A stretch of 64,000 nucleotides of DNA from CAIKZZ01 sp036742455 (GTDB lineage Bacteria; Pseudomonadota; Gammaproteobacteria; Steroidobacterales; Steroidobacteraceae). This document shows, one piece after another, positions 33,988 to 42,858 of this stretch. Under the pieces are notes generated by a model, which searched no databases, was not told the origin of the DNA, and saw only the letters and a list, made by a program, of their open reading frames with translations. The stretch is from contig DAINQU010000010.1 of assembly GCA_036742455.1 (NCBI GenBank), positions 34,949 through 98,948 of the forward strand, written 5' to 3'. Numbering within the stretch: position 1 is the stretch's first letter; every line of letters begins with the position of its first letter. The position numbers and the translations under genes are program-made.

Positions 33988-35298
33988 TCAGGGCTGAGCC
34001 GGCGCCGAACGCCACTCCAATCCGGTCGAAAAGCGGCGTTTGAACCCCTTCCAGAGCGTCACCGGGGCCTCGGCCGTACTGGTCATGTCGAAACGGGGCG
34101 CTTGCTCGGGCGGCCAACGGGTGTCGTCGATACGCGGGATCAGCCCGTCCAAATACGCGGAACGGGACGCATCCCCCTTCACGTAGCGATCCAAAAACGC
34201 GGTAATCATGTGGGTGTTGATCGCGAGAATCTTGTCCTTGCGCCAGAGCGGGTCTTCAAACCAACTGAAGTTCCACAGGTCGTCGCGCATGGAGGCCGGT
34301 GCCGGGTCCAATCCAATCCCATGACCGCCGCCCAAATAGGTGAGCAGATACCGCGGTGCGTGTACGGCCTGTTCAAAGAACGCCTGAGCACCGGAGGGAT
34401 AGTCGACCGTCAGATCGTGATCGCCCGCAATCAGGAGTAGCGGTGCGGTCAGGTGGTCGAGGCCGTGATCGCCCCACACGTTCAGCGTGCCGCCACCGGC
34501 GGGGGCGAGCGCCACGACCGCTTTGAGGTGCGGGACGACGATTTCATCGGCCAGCGGACCGCCGTCGGTGTACGGCAGCATGACCCCGCCCGGGACCCAA
34601 CGCGCCGGGCCGGCCGGATCCAACCGCGCTCCGCCCGACGTCAGTACCCCGTACCCTCCCATCGAGTAGCCCACCAGCGCCACGCGGGTGGGATCCACCG
34701 TCCCGTCGGCGCCCAGTAACGCGCTCAGCTCCCGCGCGACGAAGGCGATATCCAGGGGCCGCCGCAGCAGCGGACCGGCAAACGTCGAGCGGTCACCGAT
34801 CATAGGGTCTTCGTGTCGGATGGCGGCGACCACGTATCCCTTCGAGGCGAGGTTTTCCGTCAACCACGACAGCGCAACCGGCACGTTGGAGTAACCGTGC
34901 GAGACGATGATCAGTGGGTAGGACCCACGGACCGTGGGGGCGTTGCGTACGGCAATACCCTCCACGTCGAATGCGGCAGGGGGCGCCGGCGGCTCGGCCG
35001 GCAGTGCGTCGTGGTAAGTCTCGGGATGAGCGCCGGCGAGCGGTTGCGCCGGGTACCACAGGTCGACCTGCAACGGGCGGTCCGCGCGCGGCACGACCCC
35101 GCTCGCAGGGTCCACCGCAAGCACGTTGTACTGATCGCGGTCGACGAGTTGCAGCGTCCGTACGCCGACTGCGAGCGGACCGAGTGCCGCCAGTTCCGGC
35201 GCGTCGATGGGTGGAATGCTGGGTGGTTTTGCGGTCGCGCCCGCCAGCGCAACGCACCACAGCGCGAGCGCGGTACCGAGCGTTCGCAAACGCCTCAC
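33988..35298 (-). CDS. Secreted alpha/beta hydrolase (PAF-acetylhydrolase/dienelactone-hydrolase-like)
   Basis: A 436-residue exported hydrolase. After a basic start and signal peptide (about residues 1-25), the hydrolase fold has PLIIVSHGYSN, the nucleophile in LVGYSMGGYG and late residues in IAGDHDLTVD and GGGHGIGLD as likely acid and base. I chose the GTG at 35298 because it overlaps the upstream stop (GTGA), giving coupling to the PsiE-like gene; an open frame extends 75 bases farther but overlaps that gene. The pattern fits platelet-activating-factor acetylhydrolase relatives. The substrate is unknown. Confidence 0.75.
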   Translation of the reverse strand: MRRLRTLGTALALWCVALAGATAKPPSIPPIDAPELAALGPLAVGVRTLQLVDRDQYNVLAVDPASGVVPRADRPLQVDLWYPAQPLAGAHPETYHDALPAEPPAPPAAFDVEGIAVRNAPTVRGSYPLIIVSHGYSNVPVALSWLTENLASKGYVVAAIRHEDPMIGDRSTFAGPLLRRPLDIAFVARELSALLGADGTVDPTRVALVGYSMGGYGVLTSGGARLDPAGPARWVPGGVMLPYTDGGPLADEIVVPHLKAVVALAPAGGGTLNVWGDHGLDHLTAPLLLIAGDHDLTVDYPSGAQAFFEQAVHAPRYLLTYLGGGHGIGLDPAPASMRDDLWNFSWFEDPLWRKDKILAINTHMITAFLDRYVKGDASRSAYLDGLIPRIDDTRWPPEQAPRFDMTSTAEAPVTLWKGFKRRFSTGLEWRSAPAQP

Positions 35299-35777
35299 CG
35301 CGCGCTCCCTTCGTCGGCTTCTTCCTCCGCCCGATCTTCCGAGTTGTCGCGGGCGACTTTGTGCACAATCCAAAAGGCCGCAGACAACGAGAGGATAATC
35401 GCCGCGATGCCGATCATCGTGAGCGGCTCAAGATGCGTAGGCTCGAGTACGATGATTTTGCGGGTGATGGCGACGAGGCCGACAGCAACAATCACCTCGA
35501 CGTGGATCGTCTTGTCTTGGATATACGTCCTGACGGTTTCGAGCAACTCGACACCGATCAGCACCAAGAGGAAATCACTGAACAACCCCACCAGCGTATT
35601 GACGCCGATACGGCCGTAGGGGGGAGCCACGATGGCGTCGTAGACGATGAACGCGAGATCCACTAAAGACATCGTGACGATCAGCGCCATCATGCACAGC
35701 AGGATGACGTTAATGACGATCTCGAAGCGCCCGAGCCAGCGCATGAGGTTTGGAAGGGGGTGTTTTTTGGAAGGCAT
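35295..35777 (-). CDS. PsiE-family membrane protein
   Basis: A 160-residue inner-membrane protein with four hydrophobic segments. The segment FLLVLIGVELLETVRTYI followed by VHVEVIVAVGLVAITRKIIVLE-type sequence is the hallmark of the phosphate-starvation-inducible PsiE family; the function of these proteins is unclear. The C-terminus is acidic (DRAEEEADEGSAR). The start at 35777 begins MPSKKH; no strong ribosome-binding site is seen. It is translationally coupled to the secreted hydrolase and divergent from a CaiB-type gene. No Pho box is evident. Confidence 0.72.
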   Translation of the reverse strand: MPSKKHPLPNLMRWLGRFEIVINVILLCMMALIVTMSLVDLAFIVYDAIVAPPYGRIGVNTLVGLFSDFLLVLIGVELLETVRTYIQDKTIHVEVIVAVGLVAITRKIIVLEPTHLEPLTMIGIAAIILSLSAAFWIVHKVARDNSEDRAEEEADEGSAR

Positions 35778-35873
35778 GGTGGATTTTAAGCAGGTTTTTG
35801 GCGCGACAGCGAGGGCTTTGGCTTCCCGGCCGGGGAATGTCAGGCCACACTCAGCGTATGACAAGGAACTCCC

Positions 35874-37094
35874 ATGACTGAACGAAGCTTGCCCCGGCCC
35901 TTGGACGGCGTGCGTATCGTAGACTTCACGCGGGTGCTCGCTGGCCCACTGTCGACCGCCTTGCTGGCCGACCTCGGCGCTGAAGTGATCAAGATCGAGC
36001 CACCGCAGGGCGACGATTACCGCGCCATTGGCCCCTTTCGGTCGGGTGAGAGCGCTCTCTTTACGATCGTGAATCGTGGCAAGCGGTCGGTGGTGTTGGA
36101 CCTGAAACAGCCCGCTGCGCAGGCGCTGGCGCGGGATCTGATCGCGACCGCGGATGTTGTGGTCGAGAACTTTCGGCCGGGCGTCGCGGCGCGACTCGGT
36201 ATCGGCGCGACCGCGTTGCTGGCAGCGCATCCGCGCCTCGTCTACGTGAGCGTTTCGGGATACGGGCAGACCGGTCCGCTGACGGATCGTCCGGCCTACG
36301 ACATCATCATGCAGGCGACGACGGGGCTCATGGCCGTCACCGGGGATCCGGCAGGCGACGCGACCGTGGTGGGTGAGGTGGTGTCGGACGTCGTCACGGG
36401 GCTGTATGCCTCGTGGGCGATACTCGCCGCGCTGTTACAGGTTGAGCGCACGGGACGCGGCCAGCATGTGGACGTGGCCATGTACGACGCGACCATCGGT
36501 TTTTTGATTACGTCGCTGGCGCGTCATCTCTTTACCGGGATCGTGCCGACCCGCGTCGGAAACCGCCACCCGCTGTCCGCGCCGTTTGGCGTGTTCCAAG
36601 CCCAAGACGGCCCATTTGTACTCGCCATACTGACGCATCGGTTTTTTGCCGCATTGGCGCAGGTGATTCAACGCCCTGACTGGGTCGATGACCCCCGGTA
36701 TCGCACCGATGCGGATCGTCTTTCTGCAGAACCGGAATTGCGCGCCGGGATTGAAGCGTGGTCGCGCCAGCGGCCGGTGGCCGAGGTGTGCGCGCGCTTG
36801 GATGCTGCCGGTGTCCCAGCAGCGCCGATCGGTACCCTCGCCGATGCGCTGCAGTCACCGCAGGCGGCCGCGCGCCAACTCTTACAGCCGGTGGACGATC
36901 CGCGCCTTCCGGGGCTGCAATTGCCGGTTCAGCCGGTCAAGTTCACCGGATCGGCGCCATCGGTACCCGGTCGTGCGCCTGCATTGGGTGAGCACAGTCA
37001 AGAGATTATGGCCACGCTCCTGGGGTTGGGCGTCGAGCGGGTCGCGGAATTAACGGCGGCGGGCATATTCGGTCTGCCGGGAGAGCACGCATGA
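35874..37094 (+). CDS. CaiB/BaiF family CoA-transferase (first)
   Basis: A 406-residue family III CoA-transferase that moves CoA between carboxylates. The signature starts with LDGVRIVDFTRVLAGP, then ADLGAEVIKIEPP, an NRGKRSVVLDLK segment and, as probable catalytic acid, an Asp in the MYDATIGFL helix. GTGs and ATGs farther upstream are not needed; the ATG at 35874 opens the normal N-terminus. Its end overlaps an acyl-CoA dehydrogenase gene by four bases, so the pair acts together: activation of an acid, then desaturation of its CoA ester. The substrate is unknown. Confidence 0.85.
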   Translation: MTERSLPRPLDGVRIVDFTRVLAGPLSTALLADLGAEVIKIEPPQGDDYRAIGPFRSGESALFTIVNRGKRSVVLDLKQPAAQALARDLIATADVVVENFRPGVAARLGIGATALLAAHPRLVYVSVSGYGQTGPLTDRPAYDIIMQATTGLMAVTGDPAGDATVVGEVVSDVVTGLYASWAILAALLQVERTGRGQHVDVAMYDATIGFLITSLARHLFTGIVPTRVGNRHPLSAPFGVFQAQDGPFVLAILTHRFFAALAQVIQRPDWVDDPRYRTDADRLSAEPELRAGIEAWSRQRPVAEVCARLDAAGVPAAPIGTLADALQSPQAAARQLLQPVDDPRLPGLQLPVQPVKFTGSAPSVPGRAPALGEHSQEIMATLLGLGVERVAELTAAGIFGLPGEHA

Positions 37095-38242
37095 CAATGC
37101 ACCGACAAGGCGTCACGGTCGACGATATGGATCTCGTCGAGGCCGTTGCTCGATTCGCACAAACGACGTTGGCGCCACGTGCCGCCGCATTGGACGAGAC
37201 CGAGTCGTCGTGTCTGGAACACGTGCCTGCACTCGGCGCCATGGGCTTGATGGGGCTCAATTTGCCGATTGCGGTGGGCGGTCCGGGGGCGAGTCCGGCC
37301 GGCCTGTTACTAGCACTTGTGGAGGTCTCAAAGCACTGTGCCGCAACATCCTCAATGATCGGTGCGCACTACCTCGGCACGGATGCGGTTCTGCTCGGCG
37401 GGAGCGCGGAGCAGCAGCAGCGTCTGCTGCCGCTCGCGGCCACGGGGGAGCACATCTATGGCTTTGCGTTGACCGAGCCCGGTGGCGGATCCAATCCGGC
37501 GGATCTCACAACCCGGGCCACGCGCGACGGGGACGCCTACTTCCTGCACGGCAGCAAACAGTTCATCTCCAACGCTGGCGCTGCCGATCGACTGGTCGTC
37601 TTCGCTAAGACGGACCCGAGCGCCGGGGCACGCGGCGTGACGGCATTCGTCGTCGACGCCACGGCTGCGGGTGTCTCGATCGGTCCGCCCGAAAAGACGA
37701 TGGGCATCCGTTCGGCGCCGGCACACGCGGTTCGATTCGATGGCGTTCGCGTTCCGTTGGCGGACCGTCTGGGCGAAGAGGGTTCGGGATTCCGGTTGGC
37801 GATGCGAGTTCTGGACAACAGCCGTTTGGATGTGGTGGCAACGTCACTCGGCATTGCCGAAGCGGCGCTCGTTTTGACGCAGGCCTGGCTGCAAGAGCGA
37901 CACGTCGGTGGCGAGCCACTGGCACGCAAGCAAGGCGTGCAGTGGATGGTGGCCGACATGAAGGTGCGGTTGGAGGCGGCTTGGGCGCTGGCGATGCAGG
38001 CTGTAGCGCGGCGTGCCTCGGGGCAACCCTACTCGCTGGAGTCGGCCATGGCCAAGCTGTATGCCACGGAAATGGTCGGGTTTGTCGTGGATACCGCGCA
38101 GCAATTGCACGGTGGGTACGGTTATACCCGGGCGCTGCCGCTGGAGCGCATGGCGCGGGATGCGCGCATATTGCGCATCTACGAAGGCGCGTCCGAAGTG
38201 CAACGCACGATCATTGCGCGTCTGGTGCTCGGCACGCGGTAG
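37091..38242 (+). CDS. Acyl-CoA dehydrogenase (paired with CaiB)
   Basis: A 383-residue FAD enzyme with the acyl-CoA dehydrogenase signatures FALTEPGGGSNPADL and QLHGGYGYTRALPLERMARDARI. The catalytic base is probably the Glu of IYEGASEVQR near the C-terminus, the short/branched-chain position. The ATG at 37091 overlaps the CaiB stop; a second ATG lies two codons on. It desaturates a short acyl-CoA, presumably made by the coupled CoA-transferase. Electron transfer flavoprotein genes are not in the window. Confidence 0.85.
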   Translation: MTMHRQGVTVDDMDLVEAVARFAQTTLAPRAAALDETESSCLEHVPALGAMGLMGLNLPIAVGGPGASPAGLLLALVEVSKHCAATSSMIGAHYLGTDAVLLGGSAEQQQRLLPLAATGEHIYGFALTEPGGGSNPADLTTRATRDGDAYFLHGSKQFISNAGAADRLVVFAKTDPSAGARGVTAFVVDATAAGVSIGPPEKTMGIRSAPAHAVRFDGVRVPLADRLGEEGSGFRLAMRVLDNSRLDVVATSLGIAEAALVLTQAWLQERHVGGEPLARKQGVQWMVADMKVRLEAAWALAMQAVARRASGQPYSLESAMAKLYATEMVGFVVDTAQQLHGGYGYTRALPLERMARDARILRIYEGASEVQRTIIARLVLGTR

Positions 38243-38307
38243 CCCGGCCGTCATGCGCGTTTGGCATACTGGTGATTTCTCTTCACACAGCCCATTGAGG
38301 TAATCCC

Positions 38308-38673
38308 ATGATCGGATACGTTACGCTCGGTACCCGCGACATGGCGCGCGGTGCGGCCTACTACGACGCCCTACTGGCCGAGTTCGGTGCGACGCGCGGT
38401 TGGGAAACCGATCGCTTCATCGCGTGGAACTTCACCAACGGGCAGATGCTGCTCATCATCAAGCCCATCAATGGCGAGGATGCCACCGTCGGCAACGGGA
38501 TGATGGTCTCCCTACAGGCCACGTCTCCTGCACAGGTCGATGCGGTCTATGCCCGCGCCATGGCATTAGGCAGCGCCGACGAAGGGGCGGCAGGTCCACG
38601 CGGTGACGGGTTCTATGCGGGCTATTTCCGCGACCTCGACGGCAACAAATTGGCCGTCTATCACATGGGCTGA
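38308..38673 (+). CDS. VOC family (glyoxalase/bleomycin-resistance-like) protein
   Basis: A 121-residue protein with the paired beta-alpha-beta-beta-beta pattern of the vicinal oxygen chelate fold: IGYVTLGTRDMARGAAYYDALLAEFG at the start and GFYAGYFRDLDGNKLAVYH at the end. Candidate metal residues include the Asp of FRDLDGNK and the terminal His of VYHMG. No enzymatic role can be assigned. It stands alone between the acyl-CoA dehydrogenase and YceI genes. Confidence 0.75.
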   Translation: MIGYVTLGTRDMARGAAYYDALLAEFGATRGWETDRFIAWNFTNGQMLLIIKPINGEDATVGNGMMVSLQATSPAQVDAVYARAMALGSADEGAAGPRGDGFYAGYFRDLDGNKLAVYHMG

Positions 38674-38717
38674 ACCGTTCGATAATGACGTTATCAAGAG
38701 ATCTCAGGAGTAAACGC

Positions 38718-39299
38718 ATGACGACGATGTTGAAGGCTGCGCTCGCCGCAGCGACGCTGGCGATGACGGCGGCCGCTGTTGCGGCACCCACGACCTATGC
38801 ACTTGACCCCAACCACACGTATCCGAGCTTCGAAGCGGACCACTTTGGCGGTCTGTCCGTCTGGCGCGGTAAGTTCAAAAGCTCGAGCGGTCAGGTCGTG
38901 TACGACAAAGACGCGCAAAAGGGCGATGTCTCCGTGACGATCGATGCGGCGTCCATCGACTTCGGTCATGACAAGATGAACGACCATGCCAAGTCCGCCG
39001 AGATGTTCGACGTGGCGAAGTTTCCGACCGCGACCTACACCGGCACATTGGCTGCGTTCAAGGATGGGAAGCCGACCGAAGTGCACGGCAATTTAACGAT
39101 GCACGGCGTGACCAAGCCGGTGAACCTCAAGATCAACAAGTTCCTGTGCAAGGTCAATCCCATGATGGGCAAGGAAGTCTGCGGCGCTGATGCCGAAGGC
39201 ACGCTGAACCGAGCCGACTTCGGCGTCAGCTACGGACAAGCCTATGGCTTCGATATGACTGTGACGCTGCGAATCCAAGTCGAGGGCGTCAAGCAGTAA
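38718..39299 (+). CDS. YceI family periplasmic lipid-binding protein
   Basis: A 193-residue exported lipocalin-like protein. It has a signal peptide (about residues 1-23, ending AAVAAP), then YALDPNHTYPSFEADHFGG, VTIDAASIDFGHDKMNDH and TYTGTLAAFKDGKPTEVHGNLTMHGVTKPV-type segments typical of YceI, which binds isoprenoid-like lipids. Start at 38718 follows AGGAG by eight bases. Two cysteines (FLCKVNP and VCGADAEG) could form a disulfide in the periplasm. A strong hairpin follows the gene. Confidence 0.88.
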   Translation: MTTMLKAALAAATLAMTAAAVAAPTTYALDPNHTYPSFEADHFGGLSVWRGKFKSSSGQVVYDKDAQKGDVSVTIDAASIDFGHDKMNDHAKSAEMFDVAKFPTATYTGTLAAFKDGKPTEVHGNLTMHGVTKPVNLKINKFLCKVNPMMGKEVCGADAEGTLNRADFGVSYGQAYGFDMTVTLRIQVEGVKQ

Positions 39300-39320
39300 G
39301 CCGCGGTCGCCGTATCGTAC

Positions 39321-39348
39321 GCGCTCCCCGCGACAGCGCGGGGAGCGC
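39321..39348. terminator. Perfect 12-bp-arm hairpin between convergent yceI-like and bcr-like genes
   Basis: GCGCTCCCCGCG (39321-39332), loop ACAG and CGCGGGGAGCGC (39337-39348). No T run follows on either strand. It fills the 53-bp gap between two gene ends and probably ends transcription both ways. Confidence 0.65.
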
Positions 39349-39352
39349 GGTA

Positions 39353-40603
39353 TCAATGGCTGCGCAATGCGCCAAAATGATTGTGAAAGAGGCGCCCGCG
39401 TTCTGCCGCCAACACGCAGATCAGCGACACCGTGCCGAGCACGAAAAAGGCCAGCGGCAACAGCACGATTGAGCCGTGCCAGAAGCTGCCGCACAGTGAG
39501 GCCAAAAGCCCGCCCCCAAGGCCCATCGCCATGCCTTGCAACGACGCTGCGCTGCCAGCCACTTTCCCCATCGGCTGCATGGAAATCGCGCCGAAATTAG
39601 AGAGGGAGAGACCGAAGAACAGCATCGTGACACCCTGCAGCAGGGTGAAACTCAGGATCGTTTCGTGACCCCAAAGCGCCACCGCCATGTGTATGGCGCT
39701 GGTCATCAGTAGACCGAGCAAGGCGGTATGCGAAATGCGGTGCATGCCAAAGCGCTCAACGATTTGGACGTTCGCAAAGGACCCGAGTCCCATCAGTCCT
39801 GCTGCCGCGGCGAAGGTCGTGGCCATCCGAGAGGGTGCATGGAAGACGTCATTGAAGACCTGCGGCATCGTGGCCACATAGGTGAGCAAGGCGCCAAACA
39901 GCAGCATCATCGCGACTGAGTAGAGTATCGAACTCGGTTGCGATAACACGTAGCGCGCCGCGTCAATGACCGGGCGTAACCCGAATGCGTGCCGTCGTTC
40001 GGCGGGTAGCGTTTCGGGTAGCCGTAGTCCGACCCACAACAGCATGACGCCGCTGAGAAACGCCAGAAATCCGAAAATAGCGCGCCACGGCGCGACGACG
40101 AGTATGGCCTGCCCGACGCTGGGCGCCAAAATGGGCGCGGCCAAAAACACGATGAATATCGTGGAGGAGACTTTCGCCATTTGGCTGCCCGAATACTGGT
40201 CGCGAATTATGGCGCGGCTCAAGACCGCCGTGGAGGCGGAGGCGAGACCCTGTAGTACGCGCGCGGTGAACAGCATGGGTAGCGAAATCGACACGGCAGC
40301 GACGAGCGAGAGCACAGCGTAGAGGGCGAGGCCGGCCAGCAGGATGCGTCGGCGACCGAACGTATCGGAGAGGGGTCCGAAGGCAATCTGGCCGAGGCCC
40401 GAGCCCATGAGGAAGGTGGTGACGATAAATTGCAGGCGATTGGGATCATCGACCGCAAAGGCGCCGCCGATGGTCGGTAAGGCCGGCAGCATGGCATCGG
40501 TCGCCAGGGCGCCCAATGCGGACAGGAAGGCCATCATCGTCACGAATTCCGCGTACGGAATCGAGCGGTTCGGGGCGGGCTCGCTGAGGTGAATTCCGTT
40601 CAT
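39353..40603 (-). CDS. Bcr/CflA family drug-efflux MFS transporter
   Basis: A 416-residue inner-membrane carrier with about 12 hydrophobic segments. ALATDAMLPALPTIGGAF in the first helix, GPLSDTFGRRRILL (motif A) and RVLQGLASASTAVLSRAIIRD (motif C region) are typical of Bcr/CflA efflux carriers for drugs, sulfonamides or peptides. The gene precedes a LysR regulator on the same strand by 41 bp in the reverse direction, so the LysR gene could read into it. A role in efflux of the neighbouring pathway's metabolites is possible. Confidence 0.85.
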   Translation of the reverse strand: MNGIHLSEPAPNRSIPYAEFVTMMAFLSALGALATDAMLPALPTIGGAFAVDDPNRLQFIVTTFLMGSGLGQIAFGPLSDTFGRRRILLAGLALYAVLSLVAAVSISLPMLFTARVLQGLASASTAVLSRAIIRDQYSGSQMAKVSSTIFIVFLAAPILAPSVGQAILVVAPWRAIFGFLAFLSGVMLLWVGLRLPETLPAERRHAFGLRPVIDAARYVLSQPSSILYSVAMMLLFGALLTYVATMPQVFNDVFHAPSRMATTFAAAAGLMGLGSFANVQIVERFGMHRISHTALLGLLMTSAIHMAVALWGHETILSFTLLQGVTMLFFGLSLSNFGAISMQPMGKVAGSAASLQGMAMGLGGGLLASLCGSFWHGSIVLLPLAFFVLGTVSLICVLAAERGRLFHNHFGALRSH

Positions 40604-40644
40604 CTAAGCCTCGCAAAACGTCGTGGGCGCGGACTCTAACAGAC

Positions 40645-41538
40645 TCATGGAATGGGGGATGGCCGCAGTCGTTCCACGAGCGCACGTAGCGCCGCCGAGG
40701 CGTTATTGCGACGCCAAGCAATCGCAAGTTCGGCCACGGCTTCGCAACCCTCGATCGGGCGATAGGCGACGCCGGGCAGGGAGAGCGCGGTAACGGAGCG
40801 GGGCACGAGCGCAACCCCGTAGCCGCCGATCGCTAGGGTTATCGCCGTCATGAAATCCCGCACCCGCAGGACGGGTCCCGGAGTAAATCGGCCCTGTAAG
40901 GCCAGTGCCGCGAGGTGCCCCTCAAAGCCGTCGTGTTCATCGAACTGCGGCAGCACCACCCGTTCGTCTGCCAGCGACAGGGGGGTCACCCGCCCGTGGG
41001 CCAGTCGGTGGTGCGCAGCGACCGCCAGCAGCAAGCCTTCGCGGTGAATGATCCGTGTCTCGAGTCCTTCCGGATAGACCGATCTCGGCCGCAAGAAGCC
41101 CAGGTCGATCGAGCCGTCGGCGAGGGCCGTTAACTGCCGCGGGGTTTCGAGGGCGGACAGTTCGATGGCGACCTCCGGGCGCGCGACTCGAAAGCCGCCT
41201 AGCACGTGGGGCAAGACGCCGGTCAATGCTGCGGAGGCCACATACCCGATGGCTAACCGTCCGACTTCACCGCGCCCCGCCCGCCGGGCAGCCACCGCCG
41301 CACGGTCCAGTTGCGCCAACGCGGTGCGACTCTCGGCGAGAAGGGCCATGCCGGCGTCCGTCAGGCTCACGGCGGAGCGGCGACTGCGATGCAAGAGCCG
41401 TGTGCCCAATTCGCGTTCAAGTTCTTGGATCTGGCGGGACAAGACCGATTGCGCCAGATCGAGGCGATCGGCGGCACGACCGAAATGGAGGGTTTCGGCC
41501 ACCGCCACAAACCCTTGAAGTAGGCGACTGTCGAGCAT
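40645..41538 (-). CDS. LysR family regulator, probably of the glutarate genes
   Basis: A 297-residue LysR regulator. The N-terminal winged helix starts LDSRLLQGFVAVAETLHFGRAADRLDLAQSVLSRQIQELE, followed by a periplasmic-binding-protein-like effector domain. It is divergent from the glutaryl-CoA dehydrogenase gene across 121 bp, the usual arrangement for GcdR-type control. A T-N11-A site lies just before its own ATG. Control by glutarate or a CoA precursor is inferred from context. Confidence 0.82.
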   Translation of the reverse strand: MLDSRLLQGFVAVAETLHFGRAADRLDLAQSVLSRQIQELERELGTRLLHRSRRSAVSLTDAGMALLAESRTALAQLDRAAVAARRAGRGEVGRLAIGYVASAALTGVLPHVLGGFRVARPEVAIELSALETPRQLTALADGSIDLGFLRPRSVYPEGLETRIIHREGLLLAVAAHHRLAHGRVTPLSLADERVVLPQFDEHDGFEGHLAALALQGRFTPGPVLRVRDFMTAITLAIGGYGVALVPRSVTALSLPGVAYRPIEGCEAVAELAIAWRRNNASAALRALVERLRPSPIP

Positions 41539-41608
41539 TTATGATGCCAAATAAGGATCAAAAACGAATATTACGGCATTGAAAGTCATCAAACGAGTCT
41601 GGCGTAAT
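41539..41608. promoter_or_regulatory. LysR-type sites and promoter in the gcdH control region
   Basis: TTAT (41539-41542) and ATAA (41551-41554) form a T-N11-A LysR-type box. ATTACG (41570-41575) and CGTAAT (41603-41608) form a wider inverted pair. TTGAAA (41579-41584) with CGTAAT as -10 at 18-bp spacing is a weak promoter toward gcdH. These are by eye only. Confidence 0.4.
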
Positions 41609-41659
41609 CAACCCATGCCTACAGCCGTCGGGCAATGACCCGGCATCAGGAGTCGCGAC

Positions 41660-42847
41660 ATGAGCCACAACGCCCCGTTTGAATGGTCGGATCCGTTTCG
41701 CCTCGACGACCAGTTGAGTGACGAAGAAAAACTCATTCGCGATGCCGCCCGCGATTACGCACAAGAGCGCTTGATGCCGCGCGTGACGGACGCGTACCTG
41801 AACGAGCACACGGATCCTGCAATTTTTCGCGAATTCGGCGAACTCGGCTTGCTCGGCGTCACGATCCCCGCGGAGTACGGTGGCGCCGGTTCCTCGTACG
41901 TCGCGTACGGCTTGGTCGCGCGCGAGATCGAGCGCGTGGATTCGGGCTACCGCTCCATGATGAGCGTGCAGTCGTCACTCGTCATGCATCCGATTTACGC
42001 CTTCGGCAGCGAAGCCCAGCGGCGTAAATACCTGCCGTCGCTGGCGAGCGGCGAGAAAATCGGTTGCTTTGGGTTGACCGAGCCCGGTGCCGGTTCCGAT
42101 CCCGGTGGCATGAAGACTCGCGCGACGAAGGTCGATGGTGGTTACCGGTTGAACGGCGCGAAGATGTGGATCTCTAACTCACCGATCGCTGATGTATTTG
42201 TGGTGTGGGCAAAGTCGGATGCGCACGATGGCGCGATCCGGGGCTTTGTCCTTGAAAAAGGAATGTCCGGTCTGTCGGCGCCGAAAATCGACGGCAAGTT
42301 GTCGTTGCGCGCGTCGATCACGGGCGAGATCGTGCTGCAGGACGTTGAGGTGGGCGAGGACGCGCTGCTGCCGAACGTGTCAGGTCTGCGCGGGCCGTTT
42401 GAATGCCTCAATCGGGCCCGCTACGGCATTTCTTGGGGCGTGATGGGTGCCGCCGAAGATTGCTGGCACCGAGCGCGAGACTATGGCCTTGAGCGGCACC
42501 AGTTCGGTCGACCGCTGGCGCAGACGCAGCTCTATCAGAAGAAGTTGGCGGATATGCAGACGGAAATTGCACTCGGCCTGCAGGGCTCGCTGCGCGTTGG
42601 ACGTCTGTTCGACGAGGGCAAGATGGCTCCGGAAATGATTTCGATCGTCAAGCGTAACAACTGTGGCAAGGCCCTCGATGTCGCACGCTTAGCCCGCGAT
42701 ATGCACGGCGGTAACGGCATTCAAGCCGGTTATCACGTGCTGCGTCATGCGCAGAACCTGGAGACAGTGAACACCTACGAGGGGACTCACGACGTCCATG
42801 CCTTGATCTTAGGCCGCGCGCAAACGGGCCTGCAGGCGTTCTTCTGA
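41660..42847 (+). CDS. gcdH: Glutaryl-CoA dehydrogenase
   Basis: A 395-residue FAD enzyme converting glutaryl-CoA to crotonyl-CoA and CO2. The N-terminal LDDQLSDEEKLIRDAARDYAQE, CFGLTEPGAGSDPGGMKTRA, MWISNSPIADVFVVWAK and the C-terminal VNTYEGTHDVHALILGRAQTG are highly characteristic; the Glu of TYEGTHD is the catalytic base. It is followed 11 bp later by a CoA-transferase and then an aldehyde dehydrogenase, with a divergent LysR gene. This is the glutarate branch of lysine/5-aminovalerate breakdown. Confidence 0.93.
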   Translation: MSHNAPFEWSDPFRLDDQLSDEEKLIRDAARDYAQERLMPRVTDAYLNEHTDPAIFREFGELGLLGVTIPAEYGGAGSSYVAYGLVAREIERVDSGYRSMMSVQSSLVMHPIYAFGSEAQRRKYLPSLASGEKIGCFGLTEPGAGSDPGGMKTRATKVDGGYRLNGAKMWISNSPIADVFVVWAKSDAHDGAIRGFVLEKGMSGLSAPKIDGKLSLRASITGEIVLQDVEVGEDALLPNVSGLRGPFECLNRARYGISWGVMGAAEDCWHRARDYGLERHQFGRPLAQTQLYQKKLADMQTEIALGLQGSLRVGRLFDEGKMAPEMISIVKRNNCGKALDVARLARDMHGGNGIQAGYHVLRHAQNLETVNTYEGTHDVHALILGRAQTGLQAFF

Positions 42848-42858
42848 GGACGGGTCCT

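Noticed and set aside
38681..38695. GATAA-N5-TTATC before the YceI gene as operator
   Set aside because: The arms are too short and there is no supporting promoter or regulator gene.
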